In this document: positions 1 to 7,900 of the stretch, in pieces
Layout of the letters: each line of letters starts with the position of its first letter
How positions within the stretch are numbered: position 1 is the first letter of the stretch
Assembly: GCA_030650275.1 (NCBI GenBank)
Contig: JAUSEK010000015.1
Location: forward strand, 131,834 to 175,125
Length of the DNA: 43,292 nt
Origin: Candidatus Omnitrophota bacterium
GTDB taxonomy: Bacteria > Omnitrophota > Gorgyraeia > Zapsychrales > Fredricksoniimonadaceae
Direction: 5' to 3'
Notes under the pieces: generated by a model
The model's input: only the letters and a program-made list of their open reading frames with translations
Told to the model about the DNA's origin: nothing
Databases searched by the model: none
Made by a program: the position numbers and the translations under genes

Positions 1-683
1 AGTTCGATTCCCTGGTCAAGGTCAGCCAGTCCATCACCTCCGAGCGTTATCTGGATGAGATCTTAAATCTTATCGTGGTCGTCACCGCCGGGATGCTCAA
101 TTCCAAGATTTGTTCCATCATGCTGCTGGATGACAAGGGCGTTCATTTGTCCATCAAGGCCACACAGAGTTTGAGCGAGGAGTATAAGCGCAAGCCCGAT
201 GTGAAGGTGGAGAACAGCCTCATCGGCACGGTCATCAAGACCCGCCGGCCCCTGGTGGTTGAGGACGTGCGCCACGATGAGAAATATTTTTACCGCGACC
301 TCGCGGTCAAGGAAGGGCTCACGTCCATGGTGGCCGTGCCCATGATCGTCAAGGACAAGGCCATCGGGGTCATCAACGTGTACACCAAGGAGCCCCATCA
401 TTTTACCGGCGAAGAAATTGATGTCCTGCAGATCGTGGCCAACCAGGCCGCGGTCGCGGTGGAGAACACCAAATTGATGGAGGAGGCCCTCAAGGCCAGG
501 GAAGCCCTAGAGACCCGCAAACTCGTGGAACGCGCCAAAGGCATCCTGATGACGATGAACCGCCTTTCGGAAGATGCCGCCTACCGGCTCATCCATAAAA
601 AGAGCATGGACACCTGCCGGAGCATGAAGGACATCGCCGAATCCATCATCCTCATGGCGGATCTGCAAAAAAATATTTCTTGA
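1..683 (+). CDS. GAF-ANTAR transcription antiterminator (5' end outside window)
   Basis: The reading frame is open from base 3 and has no convincing start inside the window, so this is the 3' part of a longer gene. Visible residues form a GAF sensor domain (about the first 150 residues; segments such as SIMLLDDKG, GTVIKTRRPLVVEDV and VGVINVY-like GVINVYTKEP) followed by a short helix and a C-terminal ANTAR domain (RKLVERAKGILM, then EDAAYRLIHKKSMD and MKDIAESII). ANTAR domains bind tandem RNA hairpins in nascent mRNA and stop a terminator from forming; GAF domains sense small molecules or receive signals. The gene lies directly upstream of amt-PII-glnA, and a matching two-hairpin leader with a terminator follows it, so I infer that it controls that operon. 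The input signal is unknown. The promoter -35 of the next operon overlaps its stop codon. Confidence 0.9.
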   Translation, partial: FDSLVKVSQSITSERYLDEILNLIVVVTAGMLNSKICSIMLLDDKGVHLSIKATQSLSEEYKRKPDVKVENSLIGTVIKTRRPLVVEDVRHDEKYFYRDLAVKEGLTSMVAVPMIVKDKAIGVINVYTKEPHHFTGEEIDVLQIVANQAAVAVENTKLMEEALKAREALETRKLVERAKGILMTMNRLSEDAAYRLIHKKSMDTCRSMKDIAESIILMADLQKNIS

Positions 684-707
684 CAGCTTTTTTTTATCCG
701 GTATACT
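680..707 (+). promoter_or_regulatory. Sigma-70-type promoter of the amt operon
   Basis: TTGACA at 680-685 and TATACT at 702-707 are separated by 16 bases, a near-consensus housekeeping promoter. The -35 box overlaps the TGA stop of the GAF-ANTAR gene. Transcription would start near 714, giving a leader of about 140 bases before amt that contains the hairpins and terminator listed next. Confidence 0.8.
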
Positions 708-733
708 TCCATTTGTAGTTTGAAATTTGGTCC

Positions 734-782
734 GTTCGGGGCATGGATGTCCCGGACAGCAGTAAAGGACAAAGATAGTCCT
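734..782 (+). promoter_or_regulatory. Candidate ANTAR-target RNA: two tandem A1/G4 hairpins
   Basis: Hairpin P1 pairs 734-742 with 749-757 (9 continuous pairs including two G-U) and presents the hexaloop AUGGAU at 743-748. Hairpin P2 pairs 766-770 with 778-782 and presents the loop AAAGAUA at 771-777. Both loops have A at position 1 and G at position 4, the recognised ANTAR-target signature; the second loop has seven bases, so it fits only if A777 is bulged. The linker is 8 bases. The 3' arm of P2 is also the 5' arm of the terminator that follows, the classic antitermination layout. Binding by the upstream-encoded GAF-ANTAR protein is inferred. Confidence 0.72.
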
Positions 783-817
783 CTGGCCGCTAAAAGCGCC
801 GGAGGATTTTTTATTTT
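779..817 (+). terminator. Intrinsic terminator in the amt leader (attenuator)
   Basis: Bases 779-790 pair with 796-806 (TCCTCTGGC with GCCGGAGGA, then GC/GC around one unpaired C) with a UAAAA loop, followed by TTTTTT at 807-812 and further T-rich sequence. It sits between the promoter and amt, so it can abort transcription before the operon. It shares bases 779-782 with the preceding hairpin P2, so the two cannot form together. Confidence 0.85.
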
Positions 818-855
818 ATCCGTATTAACCAAAAGTAAAAGGGAGGGTGAACGTA

Positions 856-2094
856 ATGGGAACAAATCCGATCAATGCCGGAGATACGGCGTGGGTACTG
901 GTTGCGTCAGCCCTGGTTTTGCTGATGACGGCGCCAGGTTTGGCCTTATTTTACGGAGGCATGGTCCGGCGTAAAAACGTTCTGGGTGTTTTGATGCAAT
1001 GTTTTATCTGTTTGGCGCTGGTCAGCGTCTTATGGGTTGTGTACGGTTACAGCCTGGCCTTCGGCAAAGGCAGTCCTTTTATGGGGGGCTTGGACTGGTT
1101 CATGCTCAAAGGCGTCGGACAAGATCCAAACATGGATTACGCGGGGACCATTCCGCACCTGGCGTTCATGATCTTCCAGGCCATGTTTGCGGTGATCACC
1201 CCGGCCTTGATCATCGGCTCTTTTGCCGAACGCATGAAATTTCCCGCGTTCTTGGCTTTCACGGCCTTGTGGCTGACCTTTGTGTATTGCCCGATCGCGC
1301 ATATGGTTTGGGGCGTCGGAGGGTTTTTGCGCAGTATGGGCGCCTTGGACTTCGCCGGCGGTACCGTCGTTCATATTAACGCGGGCGTTGCCGGTTTGGT
1401 CACCGCTTTATATTTAGGGAAGCGCGTGGGAGTAGAGAAGCCGGGCATGCATAATGTACCCTTTGTTGTCTTAGGGGCATCCTTATTGTGGTTTGGCTGG
1501 TTCGGTTTCAATGCCGGTTCTGCCCTGGCCGCCAATGGTTTGGCCGCTCATGCGTTTGTGGCCACCAATACAGCCACCGCTATGGCAGTCCTTAGCTGGT
1601 GCGTGATGGAGTGGATCTTCGCGGGCAAACCCACGACGCTGGGTGCTGCTTCCGGCGCCGTGGTTGGTTTGGTCGCCATCACTCCTGCTTGCGGTTTCGT
1701 GGATCTGACAGGGGCGCTTTGGATCGGGGCCCTGGCCAGCGTGTTCAGCTTCTTTATGGTGAGCATTGTGAAGCCGAAATTAGGTTATGATGATACCCTG
1801 GATGCGTTCGGCGTGCACGCCATCGGCGGTTTCTGGGGGGCCATGGCCACGGGTCTTTTTGCCACCAAACTGGTGAATTCTGCCGGCGCGGATGGTTTGC
1901 TGTTGGGCAATCCCGGACAGGTTTGGATCCAGTTTATCGCTTGCGCCACCACGATCGCTTATACGGCCATTGCCACGTTCGTGATCTGTTTTGTCGTGGA
2001 TAAGGTCATCGGCATTCGTGTTGCGCAGGAAGAAGAGATCATGGGCCTGGATCTGACCCAGCATCACGAACGCGCTTATACGATTTTAGATTAA
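856..2094 (+). CDS. amt: Ammonium transporter (Amt/Rh family)
   Basis: A 412-residue polytopic membrane protein of the Amt family, which conducts ammonium across the inner membrane and is blocked by PII proteins. Seen in the sequence: many hydrophobic helices, the FYGGMVRRKNVL segment near the N-terminus, Asp165 in ALDFAGG, the pore histidines His173 (TVVHINAG) and His321 (GVHAIGGFWG), and WFGFNAGSALA. I place the start at ATG 856, nine bases after GGGAGG; a GTG at 847 lies inside that ribosome-binding site and is unlikely. No signal peptide of the E. coli type is evident. It is the first gene after the ANTAR leader and is followed by a PII gene, the usual amt-glnK pairing. Confidence 0.96.
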   Translation: MGTNPINAGDTAWVLVASALVLLMTAPGLALFYGGMVRRKNVLGVLMQCFICLALVSVLWVVYGYSLAFGKGSPFMGGLDWFMLKGVGQDPNMDYAGTIPHLAFMIFQAMFAVITPALIIGSFAERMKFPAFLAFTALWLTFVYCPIAHMVWGVGGFLRSMGALDFAGGTVVHINAGVAGLVTALYLGKRVGVEKPGMHNVPFVVLGASLLWFGWFGFNAGSALAANGLAAHAFVATNTATAMAVLSWCVMEWIFAGKPTTLGAASGAVVGLVAITPACGFVDLTGALWIGALASVFSFFMVSIVKPKLGYDDTLDAFGVHAIGGFWGAMATGLFATKLVNSAGADGLLLGNPGQVWIQFIACATTIAYTAIATFVICFVVDKVIGIRVAQEEEIMGLDLTQHHERAYTILD

Positions 2095-2098
2095 TGAT

Positions 2099-2126
2099 GT
2101 AGAGACGCAAAATTTTGCGTCTCTAC
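2099..2126. repeat. 28-bp perfect palindrome between amt and PII gene
   Basis: GTAGAGACGCAAAA is followed at once by its exact reverse complement. In RNA it would be a long hairpin with almost no loop. It has the look of a dispersed REP-like palindrome rather than an operator. It has no T-tract, so it is more likely an mRNA processing or stability element between the two genes than a terminator. Confidence 0.8.
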
Positions 2127-2141
2127 GAAGGGAGGATATCA

Positions 2142-2483
2142 ATGAAATTGGTCACTGCCATCATCCAGCCGCACCGGCTGGAGGAAGTTAAAAAAGAATT
2201 ATACGCCGCGCAGGTGAACCTCATCACCGTGTCCGAAGTCCTGGGTCACGGCCGCCAGATCGGCGTGGATGAGTTTTACCGCGGGGTCAAGGAAATCGGT
2301 AATTTGTTGCGCAAGGTCCGGATAGATATCGCGGTCAACGAGGACTTCGTTGAGCCGACGGTCAAGGCCATCATCAAAGGTGCCCGCACGGGCAAGATCG
2401 GCGACGGCAAGATCTTCGTCGTGGACCTGCCGCGCTGCATCCGTATCCGCACCGGTGAAGAAGGGTCCAAGGCCATCGGGTAG
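2142..2483 (+). CDS. glnK: PII nitrogen regulatory protein (GlnB/GlnK family)
   Basis: A 113-residue PII signal protein, which normally binds ATP/ADP and 2-oxoglutarate and regulates Amt and nitrogen enzymes. Seen: MKLVTAIIQPHRLEEVK at the N-terminus, GRQ at 37-39 with Gln39, T-loop residues Tyr46 and Arg47, Lys58, the B-loop TGKIGDGK at 83-90, and Arg101/Arg103. The start at ATG 2142 follows GGGAGG with good spacing. Position 51, the uridylylated Tyr in proteobacterial GlnB/GlnK, is Glu here, and position 49 is Val instead of the cyanobacterial phosphoserine. The family call is secure. The symbol glnK is chosen only because of linkage to amt. Confidence 0.95.
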   Translation: MKLVTAIIQPHRLEEVKKELYAAQVNLITVSEVLGHGRQIGVDEFYRGVKEIGNLLRKVRIDIAVNEDFVEPTVKAIIKGARTGKIGDGKIFVVDLPRCIRIRTGEEGSKAIG

Positions 2484-2505
2484 GGCTTTGACCTGTTTTT
2501 AGTTC

Positions 2506-2534
2506 TTGACACATTTTTCCCCCAAAGGTAATAT
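2506..2534 (+). promoter_or_regulatory. Sigma-70-type promoter of glnA
   Basis: TTGACA at 2506-2511 and TAATAT at 2529-2534 with a 17-base spacer. The predicted start near 2541 leaves a leader of about 56 bases. This lets glnA be expressed independently of the upstream ANTAR-controlled promoter. Confidence 0.8.
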
Positions 2535-2559
2535 GCCTCAAATTTGGGGGAAAATGTGT
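2509..2559. promoter_or_regulatory. Large inverted repeat spanning the glnA promoter
   Basis: The arm at 2509-2526 (ACACATTTTTCCCCCAAA) is complementary to 2543-2559, with one base missing on the right side. The -35 box overlaps the left arm, the -10 box lies in the loop and the right arm starts just downstream of the expected transcription start. An operator for a dimeric regulator or a cruciform-type control site is plausible. No known regulator motif was recognised. Confidence 0.6.
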
Positions 2560-2596
2560 TTGAGGGGTCCCATATGATAAATACAGAGAGGTGGGT

Positions 2597-4738
2597 ATGA
2601 ACAAACGCATTTCTGAGGAGATCATGGAAAATCACAGCGACGATTGCGGGTGCCGGAATTTCAGCGAGACCTTGCCGGAACATTTCGGCGAGAACGTCTT
2701 TGGCCTGAAGGTAATGAAGGAAGTCCTTTCGCCCAAGGCCTATGAATCCATTGCCCGGACCATTCAAGAAGGCGGCAAATTAGACCAGGGCATTGCTGAC
2801 GAAGTGGCCGAGGCCATGAAGAAATGGGCCATTGCCAAGGGGGCCACCCACTTTACGCACTGGTTCCAGCCCTTGACTGGCACGACCGCTGAAAAGCACG
2901 ATTCTTTTATCGCCTGGGACGGCCAAGGGGGCGTTGTTTTAAGTTTTTCCGGCAAAGAGCTCATCCAGGGCGAACCGGACGCGTCTTCGTTCCCGTCGGG
3001 GGGCTTGCGCGCGACTTTTGAGGCCCGCGGTTATACTGGCTGGGACCCGACATCCCCGGCTTTTATCAAAGAAGGCCCGGAAGGCGCGACGTTGTGCATC
3101 CCGACGTTTTACATCGGCTATCACGGCGAAGCCCTGGACAAAAAGACGCCTTTATTGCGTTCCATGAAAGCCCTCTCCAAACAGATCTGCCGTCTGGCCG
3201 AACTGTTCGGCATTGACACCAAGGGCAAACGTGCTTACTGCACCGTCGGCCCCGAGCAGGAATATTTCCTTATTGACAAGGCCCATTTTCAGGCCCGTTT
3301 GGACCTGATCGAGACCGGCCGCACGCTCTTCGGTCTCAAGCCGGCCAAACACCAGCAACAGGAAGACCATTATTTCGGCGCCATCAAACCGCGCATCATG
3401 GCGTTCATGGAAGACCTGGACCGCACCCTGTGGAAACTCGCGGTCCCGGCAAAAACACGCCACAATGAAGTGGCCCCGGCCCAGTATGAGATCGCCCCGA
3501 TCTACGAAGATCTCAACACCGGCATTGACCATCACATGATGATGATGGAGATCATGCGCACCCTGGCCGACAAGCGCGGGCTTGTCTGTTTATTGCATGA
3601 AAAACCGTTCGCCGGCATCAATGGTTCCGGCAAGCACAACAATTGGTCTGTTGTCGGTCCCGACGGAAAGAACTGGCTTTATCCGGGAAAGACCCCGCAC
3701 GAGAACGCCAAATTCTTGACCACTTTGTGCGCGATCATCAAGGCGGTGGACACCTATGCCGATCTTTTGCGCGCCTCGGTCGCTTCCGCCGGCAATGATC
3801 ACCGTTTGGGCGCCAATGAAGCGCCCCCGGCCATCGTTTCCATCTTTTTGGGCGAGCAGTTATACGATATTTGCGAGCAGATCGAAAAGGGAGGGGCCAA
3901 ATCCTCCAAACAGGGCGGTATTCTGCATGTCGGCGTTGATTCCCTGCCTCCTTTGGCCAGAGACACCACCGACCGCAACCGCACCTCGCCGTTCGCTTTC
4001 ACCGGCGCTAAATTTGAATTCCGCGCGGTCGGTTCCAACCAGAACCCTTCCGCCGCCAACATGGTGCTCAACACCATCGTCGCGGACGCCATCAGCGACA
4101 TCTGCGACCAACTGGAAGCCGACAAGAAAGCCGGTAAGGATTTCAACGCTTCTTTGCAGAAGGTCCTGCAGGAGATCATCAAGAAACACAAGCGCGTGCT
4201 GTTCAACGGGGACAATTACATTCCCGAGTGGCATGCCGAGGCCAAGAAGCGCGGTTTGCCCAATTTGAAAAATACGCCCGAAGCCCTGGAAGTCCTCAAG
4301 GAAAAAAAGAACATCCGGGTGCTCGTCAAGCACGGCGTTTTATCGGAAAAAGAGCTCGCGTCCCGCTATGAGATCAATAAACACGCTTACAAGACCGTGG
4401 TCGCCCTCGAGGGCGATTGCGCGTCCACCATGGCGCGCACGCAATTGATCCCCGCGGCCGTTTCCTATCAAATGGAATTGGCCGAAACGATCAAGACCGT
4501 GGGCAGCGGCGGCAAAACCACAGGCGTCAAGAAATTGCTTAAGGAGGTCTCCCGGCTGGTGGATGAGGCCTTGTCCTGCGCTGATGGTTTGGACGCGGCT
4601 TTGACCGCACATGACGCGGCCAAGACCAATGCCGGTATGGTCAAACTGCGTGAGGCCGTGGATGCTCTGGAAGCGCTGGTCCCGGCCAATCTGTGGCCTT
4701 TGCCGTCCTACGCGGAAATGCTTTTGATGAATGCGTAG
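2597..4738 (+). CDS. glnA: Glutamine synthetase type III
   Basis: A 713-residue enzyme that makes glutamine from glutamate, ammonia and ATP in the cytoplasm. The length of about 700 residues (types I and II are about 350-470) and motifs [36 protein letters not shown] and [20 protein letters not shown] identify the GSIII (GlnN) class. ATG 2597 follows AGAGAGGTGG and gives a normal N-terminus. It follows amt and the PII gene and has its own promoter, so it may be transcribed both from the ANTAR-controlled start and from its own. A clear terminator follows the gene. Confidence 0.96.
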   Translation: MNKRISEEIMENHSDDCGCRNFSETLPEHFGENVFGLKVMKEVLSPKAYESIARTIQEGGKLDQGIADEVAEAMKKWAIAKGATHFTHWFQPLTGTTAEKHDSFIAWDGQGGVVLSFSGKELIQGEPDASSFPSGGLRATFEARGYTGWDPTSPAFIKEGPEGATLCIPTFYIGYHGEALDKKTPLLRSMKALSKQICRLAELFGIDTKGKRAYCTVGPEQEYFLIDKAHFQARLDLIETGRTLFGLKPAKHQQQEDHYFGAIKPRIMAFMEDLDRTLWKLAVPAKTRHNEVAPAQYEIAPIYEDLNTGIDHHMMMMEIMRTLADKRGLVCLLHEKPFAGINGSGKHNNWSVVGPDGKNWLYPGKTPHENAKFLTTLCAIIKAVDTYADLLRASVASAGNDHRLGANEAPPAIVSIFLGEQLYDICEQIEKGGAKSSKQGGILHVGVDSLPPLARDTTDRNRTSPFAFTGAKFEFRAVGSNQNPSAANMVLNTIVADAISDICDQLEADKKAGKDFNASLQKVLQEIIKKHKRVLFNGDNYIPEWHAEAKKRGLPNLKNTPEALEVLKEKKNIRVLVKHGVLSEKELASRYEINKHAYKTVVALEGDCASTMARTQLIPAAVSYQMELAETIKTVGSGGKTTGVKKLLKEVSRLVDEALSCADGLDAALTAHDAAKTNAGMVKLREAVDALEALVPANLWPLPSYAEMLLMNA

Positions 4739-4763
4739 GAAATATTGCAATGGCATGACCAAG

Positions 4764-4797
4764 AAGGTGGATTCGAAAGGATCCACCTTTTATTTTT
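4764..4797 (+). terminator. Intrinsic terminator after glnA
   Basis: AAGGTGGAT at 4764-4772 pairs perfectly with ATCCACCTT at 4781-4789 around an 8-base loop and is followed by a T-rich run. It closes the nitrogen operon. Confidence 0.88.
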
Positions 4798-4848
4798 CTG
4801 TTGTAACTAATTGCAAATAATAAAGTTATAACTATTGTTGTCGTCGGC

Positions 4849-4876
4849 TTGCCGATCAAAAAATATGTGTTATACT
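4849..4876 (+). promoter_or_regulatory. Promoter of the large exported protein
   Basis: TTGCCG at 4849-4854 and TATACT at 4871-4876, 16 bases apart. A start near 4883 places the ATG at 4948 after a leader of about 65 bases. The leader holds a 12-base direct repeat (GATAGCCTTAGA at 4884-4895 and 4908-4919) and two alternative weak hairpins, because CTAAG at 4904-4908 can pair with CTTAG on either side. No Shine-Dalgarno sequence is obvious. Confidence 0.55.
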
Positions 4877-4947
4877 TTTTCTCGATAGCCTTAGAACATT
4901 TTCCTAAGATAGCCTTAGATAAAATCCCGACTAAGCACATACTTGGT

Positions 4948-7900
4948 ATGATTAAAAAATCCCTGAATGTTGTTTTTGTTGCCGCCTTTTTGCTTAATAC
5001 CTTTGGCCCCATGCCGGCCTATGCTGACGTACGGGCGATTATTAATCGCCCCTACATGCCTGAGCCCGGCGTCATGGTGTCCTTAAGCCCTGAATTTACC
5101 CCCGCCCACCTTAAAGGTATCACCATTCACCCGGACAATGCCCTTAAGTTCGACTTTATCATCCATAAAGGCGATTCCAACCTCGCTGGGCAAGAGAAAC
5201 AGGAAGAATACAAGAAATTGATCAAGTATTTCCTGGCCTCCTTGGCTGTTCCCGATGAAAATCAGTGGGTGAACCTCTCTCCTTATGAGAAAGACCGCAT
5301 TATCAAGGATGATTTCGGCAAAACCGAGATGGGACGTGATCTTCTCTCCCAGGACTATCTGCTTAAGCAGATCACAGCATCCCTGATATACCCCGAACAA
5401 GGCCTTGGCCAGAAGTTCTGGGATAAGGTCTATGAACAGGCCTTTAAGCAATACGGCAACACCAACATCCGGGTCAACACCTTCAACAAGGTCTGGATCG
5501 TCCCGGACAATGCCGTTATCTATGAAAAGGGCAATACCGCTTATGTCTTAAAGAACCATCTGAAGGTCATGCTGGAAGAGGATTATTTAGCGCTTAACAA
5601 AAATACTATTCTCTCCCCCTCTGTGGGGAGGGTCAGGGAGGGGGGAGACAAGCAAGTCAATGCCCTCGGCTCCCAAATCGTCCGCGAAGTGATCCTCCCC
5701 GCCCTTGAGAAAGAAGTCAATGAAGGCAAGAACTTCGCCATGCTCCGCCAGGTCTACTCCGGCATGATCTTAGCCGCCTGGTACAAACGGGCCTTAAAAG
5801 AATCACTATTAGGCAAGATCTATGCCGATAAAGCGAAACTCAAAGGAATGGAGTATACCTCTGTCATTCCCGCGAAGGCGGGAATCCAGTCCAAGGACGA
5901 CATAGAGGGCATTTACCAGCGCTACCTCCAGGCCTTCAAAAAAGGCGTCTACAATTATATCAAGGAAGACACCGACAAATACACCAAACAGGTCATTCCC
6001 AGGAAGTATTTTTCGGGGGGAACAAGAGGGTTTGACCAGGCACAAATAAGCAGGGTTACCTCTGTTGACTTTGCGCAGGCCTCGACTATTCGGGAAGATA
6101 TTGCAAATAAAATGGACATGGCTGCAGTGGCTTTGGAAGAGCCCGACGCGGCGATGATGAGCCGCAGAGAGGCGGTGGGTCTTTTGGCCGGCGGTGCTGG
6201 CCTATTGCTTACAGAACCTGTAGATGCATTAAATATTTTTTCTATTCAGCAAAACCAGCCAGCAAAGACTTTGGATGCTACCAAAGCCGCCAACTGGCTT
6301 AAAGCACAGATCAACACAAACGGGCTTATTGCTTCATTCACCGGTCTTCATCAGGCAGATCCATCCAGCGGAGTGACCTGGATGTATAACCAGGGGCAGG
6401 CCATTCAAGCTTTTTTAGCCATGGGAGACATTGCAACAGCTGAACGTTTGGCAAAGGCAATTCTGCGATTGCGCCGGAACGGGAATGTCTGGTTTGACGG
6501 GTATATGACCCAAACCGGTGATCCAGCAACAAAACTAGCGGAGCAAACTCAAAGCCAGGTCGGCCCCGCGGCAGTGCTCGGCCATGCCTTCTTAAACCTT
6601 TTGGAGCAAACTTCCGATGCTGGTCTAGCTGAAGATTTGTTAAAAGCCTCTGTTGGCGTGTCTCGTTTTCTCAACGGACTGTTTCAGGACCGTAACAATT
6701 ACGGGTTTGTGGTCACTGCTTCAGGATCGCGCCGGGCCACAACCGAACACAATGAGCGGGCTTTTGCGTTTTATTACCAGCTTTATAATGTGTTTAACAA
6801 CCAGCAACACAAACACAGGGCCATTCTCGAGAAATATCGCAACAGCCTCGATGTGGGTGGCCTGAAATCACGCGCCGATAAAATTATATTTTGGATCCAG
6901 AATAAAATGTGGGATGCTAAACTGGGTCGTTATCAGGCCGGCTATGAAAATTTTGCAACAGAACAGCTTTTGACCTCTGATAATGAACAATGGGGGTATA
7001 CGCAATACCTGGCCCCTGTAATGGCCCATGTTGCCGGATTAAATCCTCGGGATTTTGCGCGAGGGATCGATTGGCTCCTGAAAAATTTAAGTACGGTGAC
7101 GGTAAACGGCATCACCTACAAAGGGGTATCGCGCTGGAAGGGCGCTTCTTCATTATGGGGAAAGGGGAACGCGGAAGCAGCTGCCGCACTTAGCCTGCTT
7201 GGCCGGCGGGCAGAGGCGCAGGAATTATTTCGGACCTTGAATTTCTTGCAACAAGGATCCGGTGCGGTTACAGAAGCTTATGGGCAGGACACCAAAGCTC
7301 CATGGCCAAACCATTTTCCATTCGGGAGCATTGAAGCCACCGTTCCGGCCATTATTGCGGCGAGGAACTATGATCCTAAATTCATTGCAGAATTGGCTTC
7401 TTCTGCCAAGCCCGACGCGGCGATGACGGTGGCAGAGGACATCAGACAACGTATCAATGTGCAATATGGGCACTACTTGGAGTTCTCTCCGGAGAATGTG
7501 GAAGAAATCGTCCAACACTTATTGTCACCAGCCCGAGCAATAGTAGACACCGGCCGTCAATTTGTTATTGATTATGATGGCCAAGGGAATGAGCGTTATC
7601 TTTCAAGCGCGCTGTACAGATTCAGCGTTCGACCAATAGACGCGGCGATGACGGCTGGCACGGTCATTGATCCGAATCAGCTTGAATTGAGGTGGGGGCC
7701 CAGTATTACGGGAAGAGTAACAACCTATGAATTGGTACGGATGGGGTCTCCTGAGAGACAATTAGCTGGCACATTGAAAGTTGAATTAAATCTTGAGAAA
7801 AAGAATACTCGCATAGTGTGGAGGGGCAACGGTCAAGGTCAGGCAAGCATAGAAGTAACATTGCCTGGTTTACAAGAACTTACATGGAGACAGGGTATTG

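Noticed and set aside
847-858. GTG 847 as the start of amt
   Set aside because: It lies within the GGGAGG ribosome-binding site that serves ATG 856.
2535-2596. Glutamine riboswitch before glnA
   Set aside because: I could not fit the conserved glutamine-riboswitch core; the region is better described as a promoter with an inverted repeat.
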